DNA of 64,000 bases from Ciona savignyi (lineage: Eukaryota > Chordata > Ascidiacea > Phlebobranchia > Cionidae). Location of the stretch: positions 1,094,314-1,158,313 of the forward strand of contig CH003264.1 of NCBI GenBank assembly GCA_000149265.1, written 5' to 3'. Shown piece by piece: positions 24,901-37,200 of this stretch (positions within the stretch are counted from its first letter, which is position 1; each line of letters opens with the position of its first letter). A model generated the notes under the pieces. That model was not told the origin of the DNA. It ran no database searches and saw only the letters and a program-made list of their open reading frames with translations. The position numbers and the translations under genes were made by a program.

Positions 24901-27900
24901 TATTGTGGGTGCTTAAATTTACTAATGGATTTCTTTTTAACATCATTTCTAATTTTTGTTCCAAAAAATTTAAGAAAAGGGTAAACTTTTATTTCACTGG
25001 TTAATTGGTTCCAGTGGGTTTAATATTTGTTTAAAATGTCGCGAAATGCGTTTGTGCAAATACACAAATACATTCCGGCAACAATTAAAAGTACAAAGTG
25101 TAGTTACATTTATCGAGCACTGCACTTGCAGCTCCCTTCGGTATCACATCAAGCGAGGTAATCGCCTCTGCCTCTGGACTGCTGGCACCGTCATCGGAGT
25201 CTGAAATATATTATTGTAAGGAAGTTTGGTCAATTTATTTTAAGAAAAAAAAGTCAAAACAAATGTGCAGTAGTGTTTGACTGTTTTTATGAGGGAATAT
25301 TGTGCAATCAAGGAGTCTAAAATATAACAGACACTACACAGTTAATGATTATTTTTCTTTGACTATAAAAATTGTTATGCCAACAGATACACTAAATTAC
25401 AACCAGCTTATAATGAGGCAAAATTAAAGGAACAATCTACTCTGCTTATATAAGCTATACTTTTGGAACTATGAATTCATTATGATGCTATTAAAAATGA
25501 GGGCTGGCATGCCACCACAGATATCGACGCCTGTGCAGTTGAAATGTTTAGTCACTATATATATATATATATATATAAAGAACAGAGGTGTCACATAATC
25601 ATGAGCTAACACATTTCTTTTACTTACATTTCAGAAAGGTTAATTTTATTCAGAAAATTTACATGATCCAAGTCAAATAAACAGATTATCATTTAACATT
25701 TGCATATAAAAATTTGCATAACCCATATTATTATTTGAAATTCAATGGAACAATACCTGTATTTCTATAGTTTGGTCTTTTTTTGTGATTTTTTCTTTTC
25801 TTATGTGAAGAAAGGAGTTTCTCCAAACTTTCAGGCTGTTGCAATATGTCCCCTTGTTCTACAGGCTGAAATATGTCGAAAATGATGGTACAAGTGAAAG
25901 CAGAATAGAACACTGGTTTGTGTGTGAACTTTATTTAAACTCTAATTTGCGTGTGAACTGTTTTTAAATCAAGCGTGTAATTACACGCTCATTACTAGCT
26001 ATACAATGGTATACATAGTCATTGGTCCATGTACATAAGTTAAAAGGTCTAAGGTGGAAAATTAACATTTTAGCATTGCACATTGACATAGCTCTTGTGG
26101 CATCCATAATATTATATATAAATCCTGTTTACTTAGACTTGGGACTTGTTTTATCACATTGATAGCACTTTGGCAATGAACCTAAAATTAAATGCCCAAC
26201 TATTAAAGTATGACCATTTTATTAATTCATAAAAGTCAACCACAAAATTATATAAATTATTTAAAACTGCTGAGATTAAATTAGATAATACTAGATGTAG
26301 TGGAAGGGTGACGTATGATCCCTAGTACTATTGTTAAAAATCTGGATATTTGTACATACAGCCCATGTAATTGATCCTGTAGATCTAAATGTTTAGTTCG
26401 AGATTGGAAATATATTGTTTAGGCAAAAAAATGTTAACTGTAGGCTGAGGACAGACAGTATTCTGACAAATATTTGTGTTAAAATGACCATGTTTTTACG
26501 CCCATTCAGATAAATATGTGAGTCATGGACAACAGTTGGACACAATATTATTCATTTAATGTTCAATTTCATTGAATGACAACCAACACTGCAACATTAA
26601 AACCTCCACAACATAACCGTAGATTTTTATATAGTTTTAAGACCCAACTTACCGTTCCTTCCCCATCCAAAGACAAAGAATCGAGATTTCGATTGAAAAT
26701 AACCTCGGCAAGTTGATGCACAAGTGGTTTGTGATGAATAATTAGGAAAACCTGTAAATGAATTATTAAGTACGTATTCTGCAAATTTTTATTAATTAAG
26801 TTTTAAAAACTGTACCGAGGCAGAGATTTACCTGAGATAAGAGAAACAGTGCCACAACCGAACTGACCAACGGACGCTCCTGTAAGTAAATGACAAATTA
26901 TTAACATAAAAAAAGTAAAATCAAAGCTACATCATTATATGGTACCACAGTATATATAGCAAGTAATGACAATTACTAACAATGTGTCCATTGTAAACAT
27001 AACAAATATATAGAAATATTCGTACTTGCCTAGAAACACTAATTGTAGAGGAATAAGTGATATCTCAATACATTGTAAAAAATGAGTGATAATCTACATT
27101 GTCAAGAATAAAGTAATAGGTCTTAATACGTTGTCAACAAATAGGTGATAATCTTAATGGATTGTAAACAAACATGTAATAATAAAAAACAAAGATTGTA
27201 TATTTAAAAGTTCAAACAAAATATGCCGTATCCGTTATTACAATATCGCTAAAACCGTAACATACATTGTCGTCACCAGGTGAACCGTCGGCAAGTGAGC
27301 GAACGTAGAGGGGAAGAAAGAGTCGATGAAGAAGATGGTGAATAAGGACCTCGTTCAGCATCTCGTTCTCCAGTGTCACGATATCGTTGAGGTAATGCAG
27401 GTGGTCGAGGTGCTCAGCCACGAGGTCCCGGAGTCTGTCGCGATGCTGGTGGCTGGATTACCAACAAAAACTAATCAACTACCCACCACCAGTAATTAAA
27501 CGCTAATATATCATTCGAACGAGCGACTATAGAGAGCAATACACCGTGGTTGGGATAATTAAAACAGGTTTTTCCGGTTTAAAAGCATAAAGGGGCTTCT
27601 GTTTTAGTTTCATAAAGTGCACTTTAAAGTTTATATATACTACAATACATTAGGTGTAAGTATACCAAAACATATAAAAATATTATTCAAAACAGGTTTT
27701 ATCGGTGCACATATACACGTTTATATTGAAATAATAAACAGAATCGATATGAGCAGTAAAACGTGAGAAGTGTGCAGTTTGTTTATAGAAGGTTTAAATC
27801 TCCAAATATCAACAAACAGTATTTGCTTGGTATGCATTTCGCAAGTCTGCACAGACAACCTCACTTGATTTGATAATAACAAGCCAAACATGCTTGGTAA

Positions 27901-30510
27901 TTTGAATGCATTATTTATTAAGTATCGGTATGCAAAAATAACATCAACCACTGCTAGATGTGTTTAACCTAGTACAGCTCTCATTTTTCTCTCATCACTA
28001 TGGCGACAAGGATACACAGTCACAAATTTACTGACCAATAACCATCACCATACCATAATATAGCGGTAATATAGAAATTATAAACAATAAATTTTAGCAT
28101 CTGAAAATATGTCAAAAGTAACAAACACCAGCAACGGACAAATTTGCTTACTTTGCATTGTTACGTACACAATTATCCACTTCACGTACATGCTCAGCGA
28201 TAAACCATACAAGATTTGAGAAATAAGGAGCAGCAGTTTTGTCTCGGATGAAACGTAACATGGCACGGTCATTCACTGTTGGATGGAAAGCAGTTTGGTC
28301 ACAAGAACTTGAATTCCAAGGTACAAAACACAATTTGGATTTATTAATAATATCTAGATGTTTTAATCACCAATTTTAGGGCTTTTATCATACAATGTAC
28401 ACAATTTGTATGATACACTCAGTTGTTTTATAAACTCTCTTTCAACACACTGTGAATTAAAAGTTTACTGGTATATTTATAATTTGTCCATCAAATCACA
28501 CCTTACAGAAAAAATTTAATGACATCAAATTATTGACTCTAAATTAAAGTTTAAACTTGCAAATTAAATGTTTCATATTTTTCTCTCTATTAACAATGCA
28601 ATACATACCGTTATACACATTGAGGGTGAGAGTACGAACCGCAATTCTCACCATTGACTCTGGATGGTTGAAAAATTTGATCGCTTCAGTGTATAATGCA
28701 AAGTCATCTGTATGCTGTTGGAGAGAAATGAAAGGTGTCATGTCGTTTTTATATTTTTTTGCTAGGGGCACAAGAGTTCACAGTTTGCATTGTTGACAGC
28801 CCTATGTTTATGCCATGTTGGACAGACAACAGACACATACCTCATTATAGAAGAAATGAATGGTGTGCTGATTCAGTCGCAATGACAATGTTTTAAGAAA
28901 TGAGATGTAGTATGCCATCACTTCCTCATCAGAGAAATCAAATTTATGGCAAATAACTTCATTTATATGGTTGTTTGAAAGTAAATAATCTGAAATATTA
29001 AGTTGGTGGTAAGTTTACATACACTTTTAAAATGCAGCTCTCTACTATAAGTTTATGGTAAATGTAATAAAAAAAGCAGACAATGCATTTTACTTGTTTT
29101 ATGGGGTTTTAAACATGTACAAAGCATTACCCATATAACGACATGGCTATATACACATAATGCATATCCGAATTTCAGAATCATGATTTGGATATTAACA
29201 ATACTTTGGAAACATAATACCACTAAATTGACAATACCACTAAATTGACAAAACAACTATCTTTTTCCAAGTAAAAACTATTAAACTTACAAAGAGAGGT
29301 TTCATGCTGTAGATTTTCAAACAGAATATTTAAGGTTTGCAGTAGTTGAACGCAAACATAGTTGCCAGAATTTTGCTCCAAAATGTTGAGGAAAAATAAA
29401 AACATATTTTTTTCCAAATAGAACCTAAAAAAACAATGTGCATTTAAGAATAACTGGTAGTGCAGATACCATAAACACATTTAAAAATTGTTAACAATGA
29501 TGTACATTATGAAATACATGCATTTTTTTAGAATAAAATGGTACAGGTACCTTACACTATATAATTGTTAAATAAACAGTAATATGCTTACTCTAACATG
29601 GAGCTTTGTACTTATGTTGTGCATATCAAAGTAACTGGTGGTATAGGTACCATACAGAATTTTTTGTAAAAAGTAAATTTTAGAATTAAATAGTTAAGGT
29701 ATCATGAAAAAATATAAAACCGGTTTCTCTAATATCACACAAGCTATAATTGTTAAATACACACTAAAATGCTTACTCAAACACGGAGCTGTCATTTTGG
29801 TCTCCCCAAATAAGGATCTCGGCCATAGAACGAAGTGCTTCCACAATCAGAGACTTGTTGCTTTCAGTGACAGTTTGATTTTTCATTAATACATGATGCA
29901 GATACCTGAAAATTGTAATAACATGTTCACTTGACTTGTTTATGTGGTTTCTATGACGTAACAACTGTTTAAATCTGGTATTATGACAATCTTACATTAG
30001 GATGCTGCTGTAAGTATCCAGGTGTATAATAAAAAGTATATTATGTGCATAATAAAACTTTGTACTCCAGTTGTATAGAAAACGGTTGAGGTAAATGTTA
30101 ATTATTTTTTATAGGCTAGAGTAAATTCTTACTTGCTCGAATTTTTGGCCCTGCAAAAGATATTAACAACAGCTGAATTGTTGTGCGGTAGAAACCAACC
30201 ACCAACTAGTCAGAATCCTATTGGCTAAGGCACTTTGACATTGCTCCCCAGTAGATTAATGGGTTATATGTCTTAATTATATTCAACACAAAAATGGTTC
30301 CCCATAATAATATTTAATATCGTTTACACTGAGCTAGAAGACACTGAAAAACCATTCGGCATCGAAGCAGGGACCATTTATAAGATTTATATTCAGACTC
30401 AATACACCAAGAAATATCCAATATTAAGTTTGGACTTACTTAAGATGTTCCAGTGAATGTGGATTCTTTGGTGGTTTAGGGCCACCTAACCATCCTCTTC
30501 TTTGCAGCAT
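18904..30510 (-). CDS. CLEC16A: CLEC16A-type endolysosomal/mitophagy regulator
   Basis: About 24 minus-strand exons run from ATG 30510 ([20 protein letters not shown]) to a stop at 18906-18904. Exon ends read: 30510-30440, 29905-29777, 29424-29291, 28989-28841, 28714-28609, 28275-28152, 27452-27266, 26879-26832, 26751-26653, 25865-25757, 25200-25108, 24873-24801, 24724-24624, 23836-23723, 23450-23341, 23170-23126, 22769-22719, 22681-22493, 22104-21984, one in the N gap ending 21235, 20816-20695, 20403-20270, 19936-19397 and 19004-18904. Near-identity to the vertebrate family is plain: [75 protein letters not shown]. The N-terminal part is the FPL domain. Family members regulate endosomal/lysosomal trafficking and mitophagy through an E3 ligase complex; the lectin-based name is a misnomer. 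The C-terminal Ser-rich tail is not conserved. All observed phases agree. Confidence 0.93.
19088..19175 (-). mobile_element. partial SINE fragment in a CLEC16A intron
   Basis: A minus-oriented fragment containing GGAGCTATTGCAGTGTGTTG, the central block of the SINE family found elsewhere in the window. Confidence 0.5.
21265..21386. other. assembly gap (122 N)
   Basis: Unknown bases. The left flank, on the minus strand, reads [10 protein letters not shown] and then a splice donor, which is the end of a conserved CLEC16A exon. The gap therefore removes the upstream part of that exon and probably its acceptor. Confidence 0.95.
22240..22493. repeat. five-unit tandem repeat starting at a CLEC16A splice donor
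   Basis: Units of about 49-55 bp repeat an AT-rich body containing TTTAAATATTAAT. On the plus strand they end in CCACCT-like text at about 22284, 22333, 22383, 22438 and 22490. On the minus strand each unit therefore begins with AGGTGGGAAG-like sequence. The rightmost copy is the real donor of the exon ending at 22493. Confidence 0.7.
25555..25578. repeat. AT dinucleotide microsatellite
   Basis: An uninterrupted TA run in a CLEC16A intron. Confidence 0.9.
27040..27180. repeat. short degenerate tandem repeat in a CLEC16A intron
   Basis: About four units of roughly 31 bp with the shared phrase GGTGATAATCTTAATACATT followed by GTCAACAAAT, all diverged. Confidence 0.55.
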
Positions 30511-30899
30511 GTCAACTTTTTTTTATTTAATCAATAAAATGTAATATATTTTAGGCCTATATGCTACCTGAGTAATTCACACAGAAAGAAGCAATTTGAC
30601 ATTAACCTCCGATTAACATTAAGCATTACCTACATGATCATCAAAGTTAGTGATCATGGTTCCCGTAATTGTTTAAACCAAAATATGTGAAGCAGACATT
30701 ATGCACTTACTTTCGCCTTATCAGCTGGTGGTACGATATCCCATTTGTGTTGTTACTCTGCTTTTTTCTTTTCGTTCTGGTTGAATACATTTAATTTTTA
30801 TAAAGTTAAGGACGATCATTATTTACCAGTTTATTTTTTTTTCTTCCAACCATGAAAACATGAAGTAGGAACTTTAAATAAATATCCATAACAAAATTA

Positions 30900-30970
30900 T
30901 TACACCAAGCCTTAATGAAAAGTGTCGGGTTGGATATTACAGTTACACCAAGCCTTAATGAAAAGTGTCA
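30900..30970. repeat. direct repeat next to a SINE
   Basis: TTACACCAAGCCTTAATGAA followed by AAGTGTC occurs twice, 43 bases apart, immediately before the 3' end of a minus-oriented SINE. Confidence 0.8.
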
Positions 30971-31148
30971 CAGCTATTGCAGTGTGTTGTGTATGATTCA
31001 GACGACCCGTTAATCCGCTGGGTTCAGGCAATGTCCATTTAGTGCCTTGGCCCAGGACACAAACACCCAGATAGCGACCAGTTTCTTTCCAGCAACTTTT
31101 CGGTTGAAAGGCGTCGCACTAAACCGCTAGACTATCTGGTCGGAGAGA
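30967..31148 (-). mobile_element. tRNA-derived SINE between CLEC16A and MAPKAPK5
   Basis: Read on the minus strand it begins with the tRNA-like head (GACCAGATAGTCTAGCGGTT, GCGACGCCTTTCAACCGAAA, GGTCGCTATCTGG) and ends with the block CACTGCAATAGCTGTGAC. It occupies part of the divergent promoter region. Confidence 0.7.
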
Positions 31149-31412
31149 TAATGTAAAGTGCTCGAAATCACCTGGTAATTTGTACTTTATATTTATTATT
31201 AACTGAATTTCTTGGATATTAATGCACATATAATAATACCTCTATGTGTCTATGATATTTCATAATTTTTATTTTTGTACGTCACAAATACGGCTTCTCA
31301 AATTGCATAATAGGGAATTACCCCGCGTTTCGTAACATTGTAACAGCTGGATTCACAAATCACAAATAATAGTAATATTTACAGAGTTTGCTGACTGTTA
31401 ACATAGCTTATA

Positions 31413-32816
31413 ATGATGAATTGTGATATTAAAATGGAACCCAAGACCAGTTCAATTACTGACGAATATGATGTTGATTGGAATCAAAAGCTTGGAACTG
31501 GGATTTCTGGTCCTGTTCGTGTCGCCACCAAACGAAGCACAGGAGAAAAATATGCGATAAAGGTTGTTGTTGACCGACCAAAGGCGCAACAGGAGATTCA
31601 AATGCATTGGAAATGCAGTGGCCATCCTCACGTAGTGACTTTGTATGAGGTTTATCGAAATGAGTTGCAGTTTCCGGGAGAATCCGCTTCACAGTCACGA
31701 TTGTTGCTCGTACTCGAGTTGATGGATGGTGGAGAGCTTTTCTTTCGCATCAGCAAGCAACACGGTTTCACAGAACGACATGCGGCAGCGACAACAATGC
31801 AAATTGCACTTGCCGTTCGCCATCTTCACGGCATGAACATCGCTCATCGTGACTTAAAACCAGAGAATCTGCTTTACAAGAACTCGTCAGAAGAATCGCC
31901 AATTAAGCTCTGTGATTTTGGATTTGCCAAGCTTGATAATGGTGACCTGATGACGCCACAGTTTACCCCGTATTATGTCTCACCTCAAGTATTAGAAGCT
32001 CAACGCCGCCACAGACGCGAAAGATCAAGTGTGTCGGTTGCTTCACCGTACACATACGACAAAAGTTGTGACATGTGGTCATTGGGAGTGATCATTTACA
32101 TCTTAATGTGTGGATACCCTCCCTTTTACTCTGAACATCCTACGCACAGACGTGCCATTGATAGGAGCATGAGACGGAAGATTATGAATGGAACGTATAA
32201 TTTCCCAGAGAGAGAATGGGAAAGAGTTTCGGAACCTGCTAAAGATGTGGTCAAAAAACTCCTATGCGTTGATCCCCACGAACGACTGAATATTGAGGAT
32301 CTAGTCCAGCACCCATGGTTAAATGAGGAAGTGCCTGATACCTTGCTACAGTCACCTGTGTACATGTCAAACAAGGCAAATATGCAGGAGACTGTTGCTC
32401 TTCATTCCTCGCATCTTCGTAAAATGAGGATACCCGATCGTCCATCTAACTTGAAACCGATCGAGTCTGCAGTGAACCCGATTTTAGTGAAGCGACAACA
32501 GATCATACGGCAAGAAGAGGAAGGTATAAAAATGCCTTCCCCTTCCCCACCACCCATTGATCCACCCTACATTAGAGCACTCAGAGATACTATTGCGAAG
32601 TGTGTTCTTCCCAAAAAAAGCCTGACTCCTGAGGAACAAAAGATGGAATTGGAAACAGCAATGGTCCGTGCTCTCAATGAAGCAGGAGACAATGAAGAGG
32701 TGAAAACCATGTTGAGGCAGTTTGCTTGGAATGGGACTAGTTTTGCTCACGAAGTTGACAACTTTGAACTTGCACATTCCCTTAAAACCATTCTAAAAGC
32801 TGAATTGAAACAGTAG
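31413..32816 (+). CDS. MAPKAPK5: MAP kinase-activated protein kinase 5 (PRAK)-like Ser/Thr kinase, intronless
   Basis: A single 467-codon frame resembles vertebrate MAPKAPK5 along its whole length (human about 473 aa). Visible kinase elements: glycine loop GTGISGPV (28-35), VAIK-type lysine K50, HRDLKPEN (145-152), DFG (168-170), and the activation loop LMTPQFTPYYVSPQVLEAQ, whose Thr181 matches the p38/ERK3-ERK4 phosphosite of the human enzyme (Thr182). The C-terminal part keeps NPILVKRQ, CVLPKKS and FAWNG...VDNFELA, the family's regulatory region. The human basic nuclear-localisation cluster (RKRKLL) is reduced to VKRQQI here. The start is the first ATG in the frame; a second ATG follows directly. 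Vertebrate MAPKAPK5 is multi-exon, so the intronless state is notable. The kinase relays p38 or atypical MAPK signals between nucleus and cytoplasm. Confidence 0.93.
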   Translation: MMNCDIKMEPKTSSITDEYDVDWNQKLGTGISGPVRVATKRSTGEKYAIKVVVDRPKAQQEIQMHWKCSGHPHVVTLYEVYRNELQFPGESASQSRLLLVLELMDGGELFFRISKQHGFTERHAAATTMQIALAVRHLHGMNIAHRDLKPENLLYKNSSEESPIKLCDFGFAKLDNGDLMTPQFTPYYVSPQVLEAQRRHRRERSSVSVASPYTYDKSCDMWSLGVIIYILMCGYPPFYSEHPTHRRAIDRSMRRKIMNGTYNFPEREWERVSEPAKDVVKKLLCVDPHERLNIEDLVQHPWLNEEVPDTLLQSPVYMSNKANMQETVALHSSHLRKMRIPDRPSNLKPIESAVNPILVKRQQIIRQEEEGIKMPSPSPPPIDPPYIRALRDTIAKCVLPKKSLTPEEQKMELETAMVRALNEAGDNEEVKTMLRQFAWNGTSFAHEVDNFELAHSLKTILKAELKQ

Positions 32817-33074
32817 CACACAAATACAGTAAAATGTTTTTCATCTATGTATATAATACACATACAATTATTGTCAATTTGTTATTCATTTATATCATAG
32901 GCATCGAAGTAACGCTGGAGCTACTACTACATTTAGTTATGTCATATTGCTGCTTTTTTAATTTTTTTTGGATTCTAAACTTTGTTTATTGGGGCGGTGC
33001 CTTAATAGGTGACGGTTAACCAATTTGTTGTCAATTACCATGATGTTAAACAATAATTATGTATAGCGGTACCA

Positions 33075-33080
33075 AATAAA
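33075..33080 (+). promoter_or_regulatory. candidate poly(A) signal of MAPKAPK5
   Basis: AATAAA about 260 bases after the MAPKAPK5 stop and before the next SINE. Confidence 0.4.
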
Positions 33081-33486
33081 AAAAACAATCAGTGACTGTG
33101 AACAGATTATGTAGATTTTGTAACACCCACTTTATACTTTCTATTCTGTCGCCCTCTTTCTGCATAGAACTAGATTTTTAATGGACAATAATTTTGAACT
33201 GAAAGACGATTTGCATACCAACAGTTATGGACATTTTTTCCTGATTCTGCACTGCTCTAGCATTTATGCGACAAACCTAAATTTTGCCAGTTTAAAAAAC
33301 ATACAAAAGTGTATTTATCCACACCATGTAAAGTTCGTTGGTTAGTAGGGTGTGTATTGCTCTGTGGTAGCCAACTAGATATGTTATTGACACAAAGGAA
33401 GAACATGCAGCAGAAAAATAACAGTGAATCTTTACAATGCAGCGTTGTACTCATAGTAGGTATAATATTAATTGAAAAAATCATCT

Positions 33487-33790
33487 TGTCCGACCGAATA
33501 GTCTGGTGGTTTAGTATGTCGCCTTTCAGCTGACAGGTTTAAACTTCGAAACTGGTCACTAGGTAATTGGTTGTAATCTTGGGCAAGGCACTTAATGGAC
33601 ATTGCTGGAACCCAACGTTTTAATAATTTCTACTAAATTAATGGAATCTGTGAATCATTCAAAAACACACCGCAATAGCTCCAGTAACCTGTCAGTGGGT
33701 GCAAGGATATCTGGCGATTGACCATGTGTTAACCCCCTTGGATTTTCCATTCACGAGGATAAATATGAATATCCGCTGTTATGATAAATG
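33487..33790 (+). mobile_element. tRNA-derived SINE, nearly full length
   Basis: tRNA-like head (GACCGAATAGTCTGGTGGTT, TCGCCTTTCAGCTGACAGG, CTTCGAAACTGGTCACTAGG), then CTTGGGCAAGGCACTTAATG, the block CACCGCAATAGCTCCAGTAA, and a tail ending ACGAGGATAAATATGAATAT. It is one of the least damaged copies and lies between MAPKAPK5 and the 5'-nucleotidase gene. Confidence 0.75.
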
Positions 33791-34211
33791 CTAATCCGCA
33801 TAAAACTTTAAACAAAGTTAGCTCCAATTGTGAATTGACAACAGGTTAAAAATTATACTGTGTGTTGTTTAAAAACAAGGAATGGAAGTTATTTATGTTA
33901 AAGAATATATATAGTTAAAACACATAATAATAAACCGGCATCTTTAAAAACAAAAAAAAAAGTTAAAATTACCACAATTATTTGTCATAAAGCAGTGTAT
34001 GATTAAGATATACAAGCAAATGAGAATGGTATTATATAAAAAAATACATGTGCAGAGGGTTAACCTAACATTTGAGGTTAAAAACTAAGATTTGTTTTAT
34101 TGATTAAGTGCATAAAAAAAGTTAAGTTGCAGCATAAAATCAATCACATTGCATATATACGAATAATGCAGCAGAATGCCCCTGGTTACAAATTTTACAC
34201 TTTATACGGAA

Positions 34212-37200
34212 CTACTTTTTCTGAACTTTTTGTGCAATACCGTAAGGCACATGTGCGGACTTTACTCCATACTCCAAACCACTATCGACATTCCTTTGCT
34301 GGTCATCAAAGAACAGGTGAGGTTTTATTTTCTGTAATATCGGACCTTTCGGTGCTCCAGCCAGAAATAAAGCTTCATCAATGTCCAATCCCCAAAGACA
34401 CAATGTCTGTTAAAAACATATAATGATCAATCTTTTCCGGTTGTATAAGTTGCTTAACCTCATCAAGCTAAAAAAATGCGAATCATAACCATGATGCTTA
34501 ATAACCAATGAAGAATCATAACAATAAAGTACAAGATTATCACTATATACAGTAAAACAACATTTCATTCAAATTTATTTTTATTTGGTTACTTGGCCAA
34601 AGTTTGACCATCATTTAACATAGGTTACCCGTAAAGCTCGCAGACCAGAGCTGGCAGCACTTCTGGCAGTTACTAGGTAGGTTCGTATTGGACAGTTTTC
34701 AATGATACCCTGATCCGTAAACTTTTTTTTTACATCTCCAATCACCATTGCAAATTTGTGCAGAGGCCCCATTTCCAGTGGTTCATCAGCCTGAATTTTA
34801 AAGCAAGAGAAGGTTATGTAATGTATACTGGTAGGGTAAAGGCGGTTGTATCAAAAGTATCCGACAGCTATTCGGTTGTGTCCTTAAACAAATTTCTTAA
34901 CGGACATTACCCAAACTCAGTGGTATGTGTAAAAAAAACGACAGCACTGTATCCAATGTATTCTACATCTTACAATAGCTGCAGTAAACCGATTGTAAAC
35001 ACAAGGTAATTTGTCGATTTCCATGTCATACGCTTTCAGGGTTTTCCATTCCTTGGCTCTGGTACATGTTTTTTTCAGGTATCCAACATGTTTTTTTCAG
35101 GTATTTCTTCTTTTACCATATTGGCAGTACTTCATTCAATACAAGTACACTCAATGAACATGAATTTGACACTCATTTCCTGTTTGTTACATTATTAAAT
35201 CAGTGCTGGCGTTCTACCTTAGCTGCTTCGTTTTCAAAGAATTTTTCGAGCCCGTGTTTCTTTGCAATGATTTCCGACTCATCAGAAAATAAGACAGCGT
35301 CACCATCAAACGCTATTCGCAGTTGTTCACAACTAGATTGCACTGATCCATTTCCAGAAAATACAGTGGCCGATGCAATGCCTTAATTGTTAAAGTCATA
35401 TTAAAATGGAGGAAGAGGCAAATCATGTTTGAATGATAATTGTGTTTAATCCCATGATGGGAAAAATTAGAAAATGCAGAAAATTTATCATATGTTCAAT
35501 TGTCAAATTACCTAGTGTGCACTGTCGGATTACCCGAACTTTTGTAGTGTGCTGTGTATAATTAAAAAGTGTCTTCAGTTTTAGTAGCACCCAACGCATT
35601 AATCAACGGGGTCCAAGCGATGTCTGCTAAGTTCCTTAACAAGGATACAACATACAACTGACTAGCTAGTGAGCAGCTTGAGACCAGCAAACTTTCTGCG
35701 GAAAGCGACACAGTAACCCACCAAGTTGTTTGGCAACACAAGATGCATAATTAAGTTTTAAAAACACAGTGAACTAAAATGTGCAGCATGATAATTAAAT
35801 CCTAACAAATTTAATTGATTTTAAAGGTCTAGCAAGAGGAATCTAATTTATATCTAAAGAGAATCAATTTACTAGCAACTAAATTGGGTGCTTTGTAGTT
35901 GGAAACTTGGAATATAATAAAAGTTTGACTTATCATTTAATAATAAGGCTATAACATTTACAGCAAAACACTTTAAAGTCAAATTAACACTGTTCATTTT
36001 AGGATAATTTAGAAAGTACTGCACTCCATTTTAATTCGACTGATTACTAAAGTAAATGCAGTACCTCCAAAAACTAGAGAGTGTCAACCACGTGTTTTAA
36101 AACCACTATTTGTAAACACATTTTGTATGATATATATATGTATATATATATATACATTTATATATATGCGAGCAGGGTCCCTAACCACAATTTGTATTTT
36201 ATACACCGGGTTAGTAGTTTGTTTCTGCAAGCATAAACGCATGGATCCCTAAGGTAACAATCCGATCTTGTTACAAATGTTTATTACACAATATATGTTA
36301 TTGTCAGATATGTGCACGTCAGATCCATGTTATGTTACATTCCTGAAAGTTTTAACCGGACTGTAATAGTTTTGTTTCTGCAAGCATAAACGCATGGGTC
36401 CCATAGTTATTAAACCAAACTTCTTTTCCATGTGAAGTTAAAAAAAATAATAAGCGTGTTAGATTTACGAACATTTTACCACAAATGTTTTAAATTTAAG
36501 CCTCTTGTCAAGCGCTTTGGTAAAGGGAAGGTAAATTCCCAAAACAGCCCGATTGAGATTTTCATTATTTCGGAGAATTTTTCTGGGTTTAGTACATAAA
36601 TTTCTGCTTAACATATCTAAGTTATGTTATCTAAGTTAGATGTTTGTTAGATAATCTAACAAACAGTTAAAATCCGCTTTGGCGACTCCTTGATGGAGAT
36701 TTCGGAGCGATATAGCATGCCTGTTACAATCATGGTTTAAAAACAAATCATAATTTTTAGGGTATTTCCCTATGTTCCCTTTTTCTTTTTGCTCAATGGT
36801 ACAAAGGCGGATAGGGAACTAACGTTTTGGCCGTTCAAGCGCTATGCCCCAAAAAGCTAATTTAAAAAAATTCCGATTTGTTTTTTACCTCCCAGGGGAA
36901 TTCCCCTGGGTGTATTACCCAAACTTTTGGTTTCTGCAAATCTAGACCATGGTGTCTAACAAATAACAAAGTTTCATTTTAATTCCATTACCCCTTCTGG
37001 TAGATATTGGTGCCACAACCCATGCCTGTCACAATCATGATTTAAAAACAAAATGTTATTTTTAGGGTATTTCCCTAAGTAATTATTTTAATTCTTCTAA
37101 GTGTTATATCATTGGCTAATGCACTTACAGTTTGCCAAATTTAAATGAAATTGGAGTAGCCGTTTAAGCGCTATTCCCAAAAAAGCTATTTTTTAAAAAA

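Larger units (their letters stand above)
30511..31412. promoter_or_regulatory. divergent intergenic region CLEC16A / MAPKAPK5
   Basis: The two start codons point away from each other and are 0.9 kb apart, so both promoters should lie here. No TATA box or other motif can be assigned with confidence. A SINE and a short direct repeat take up the middle. Confidence 0.4.
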
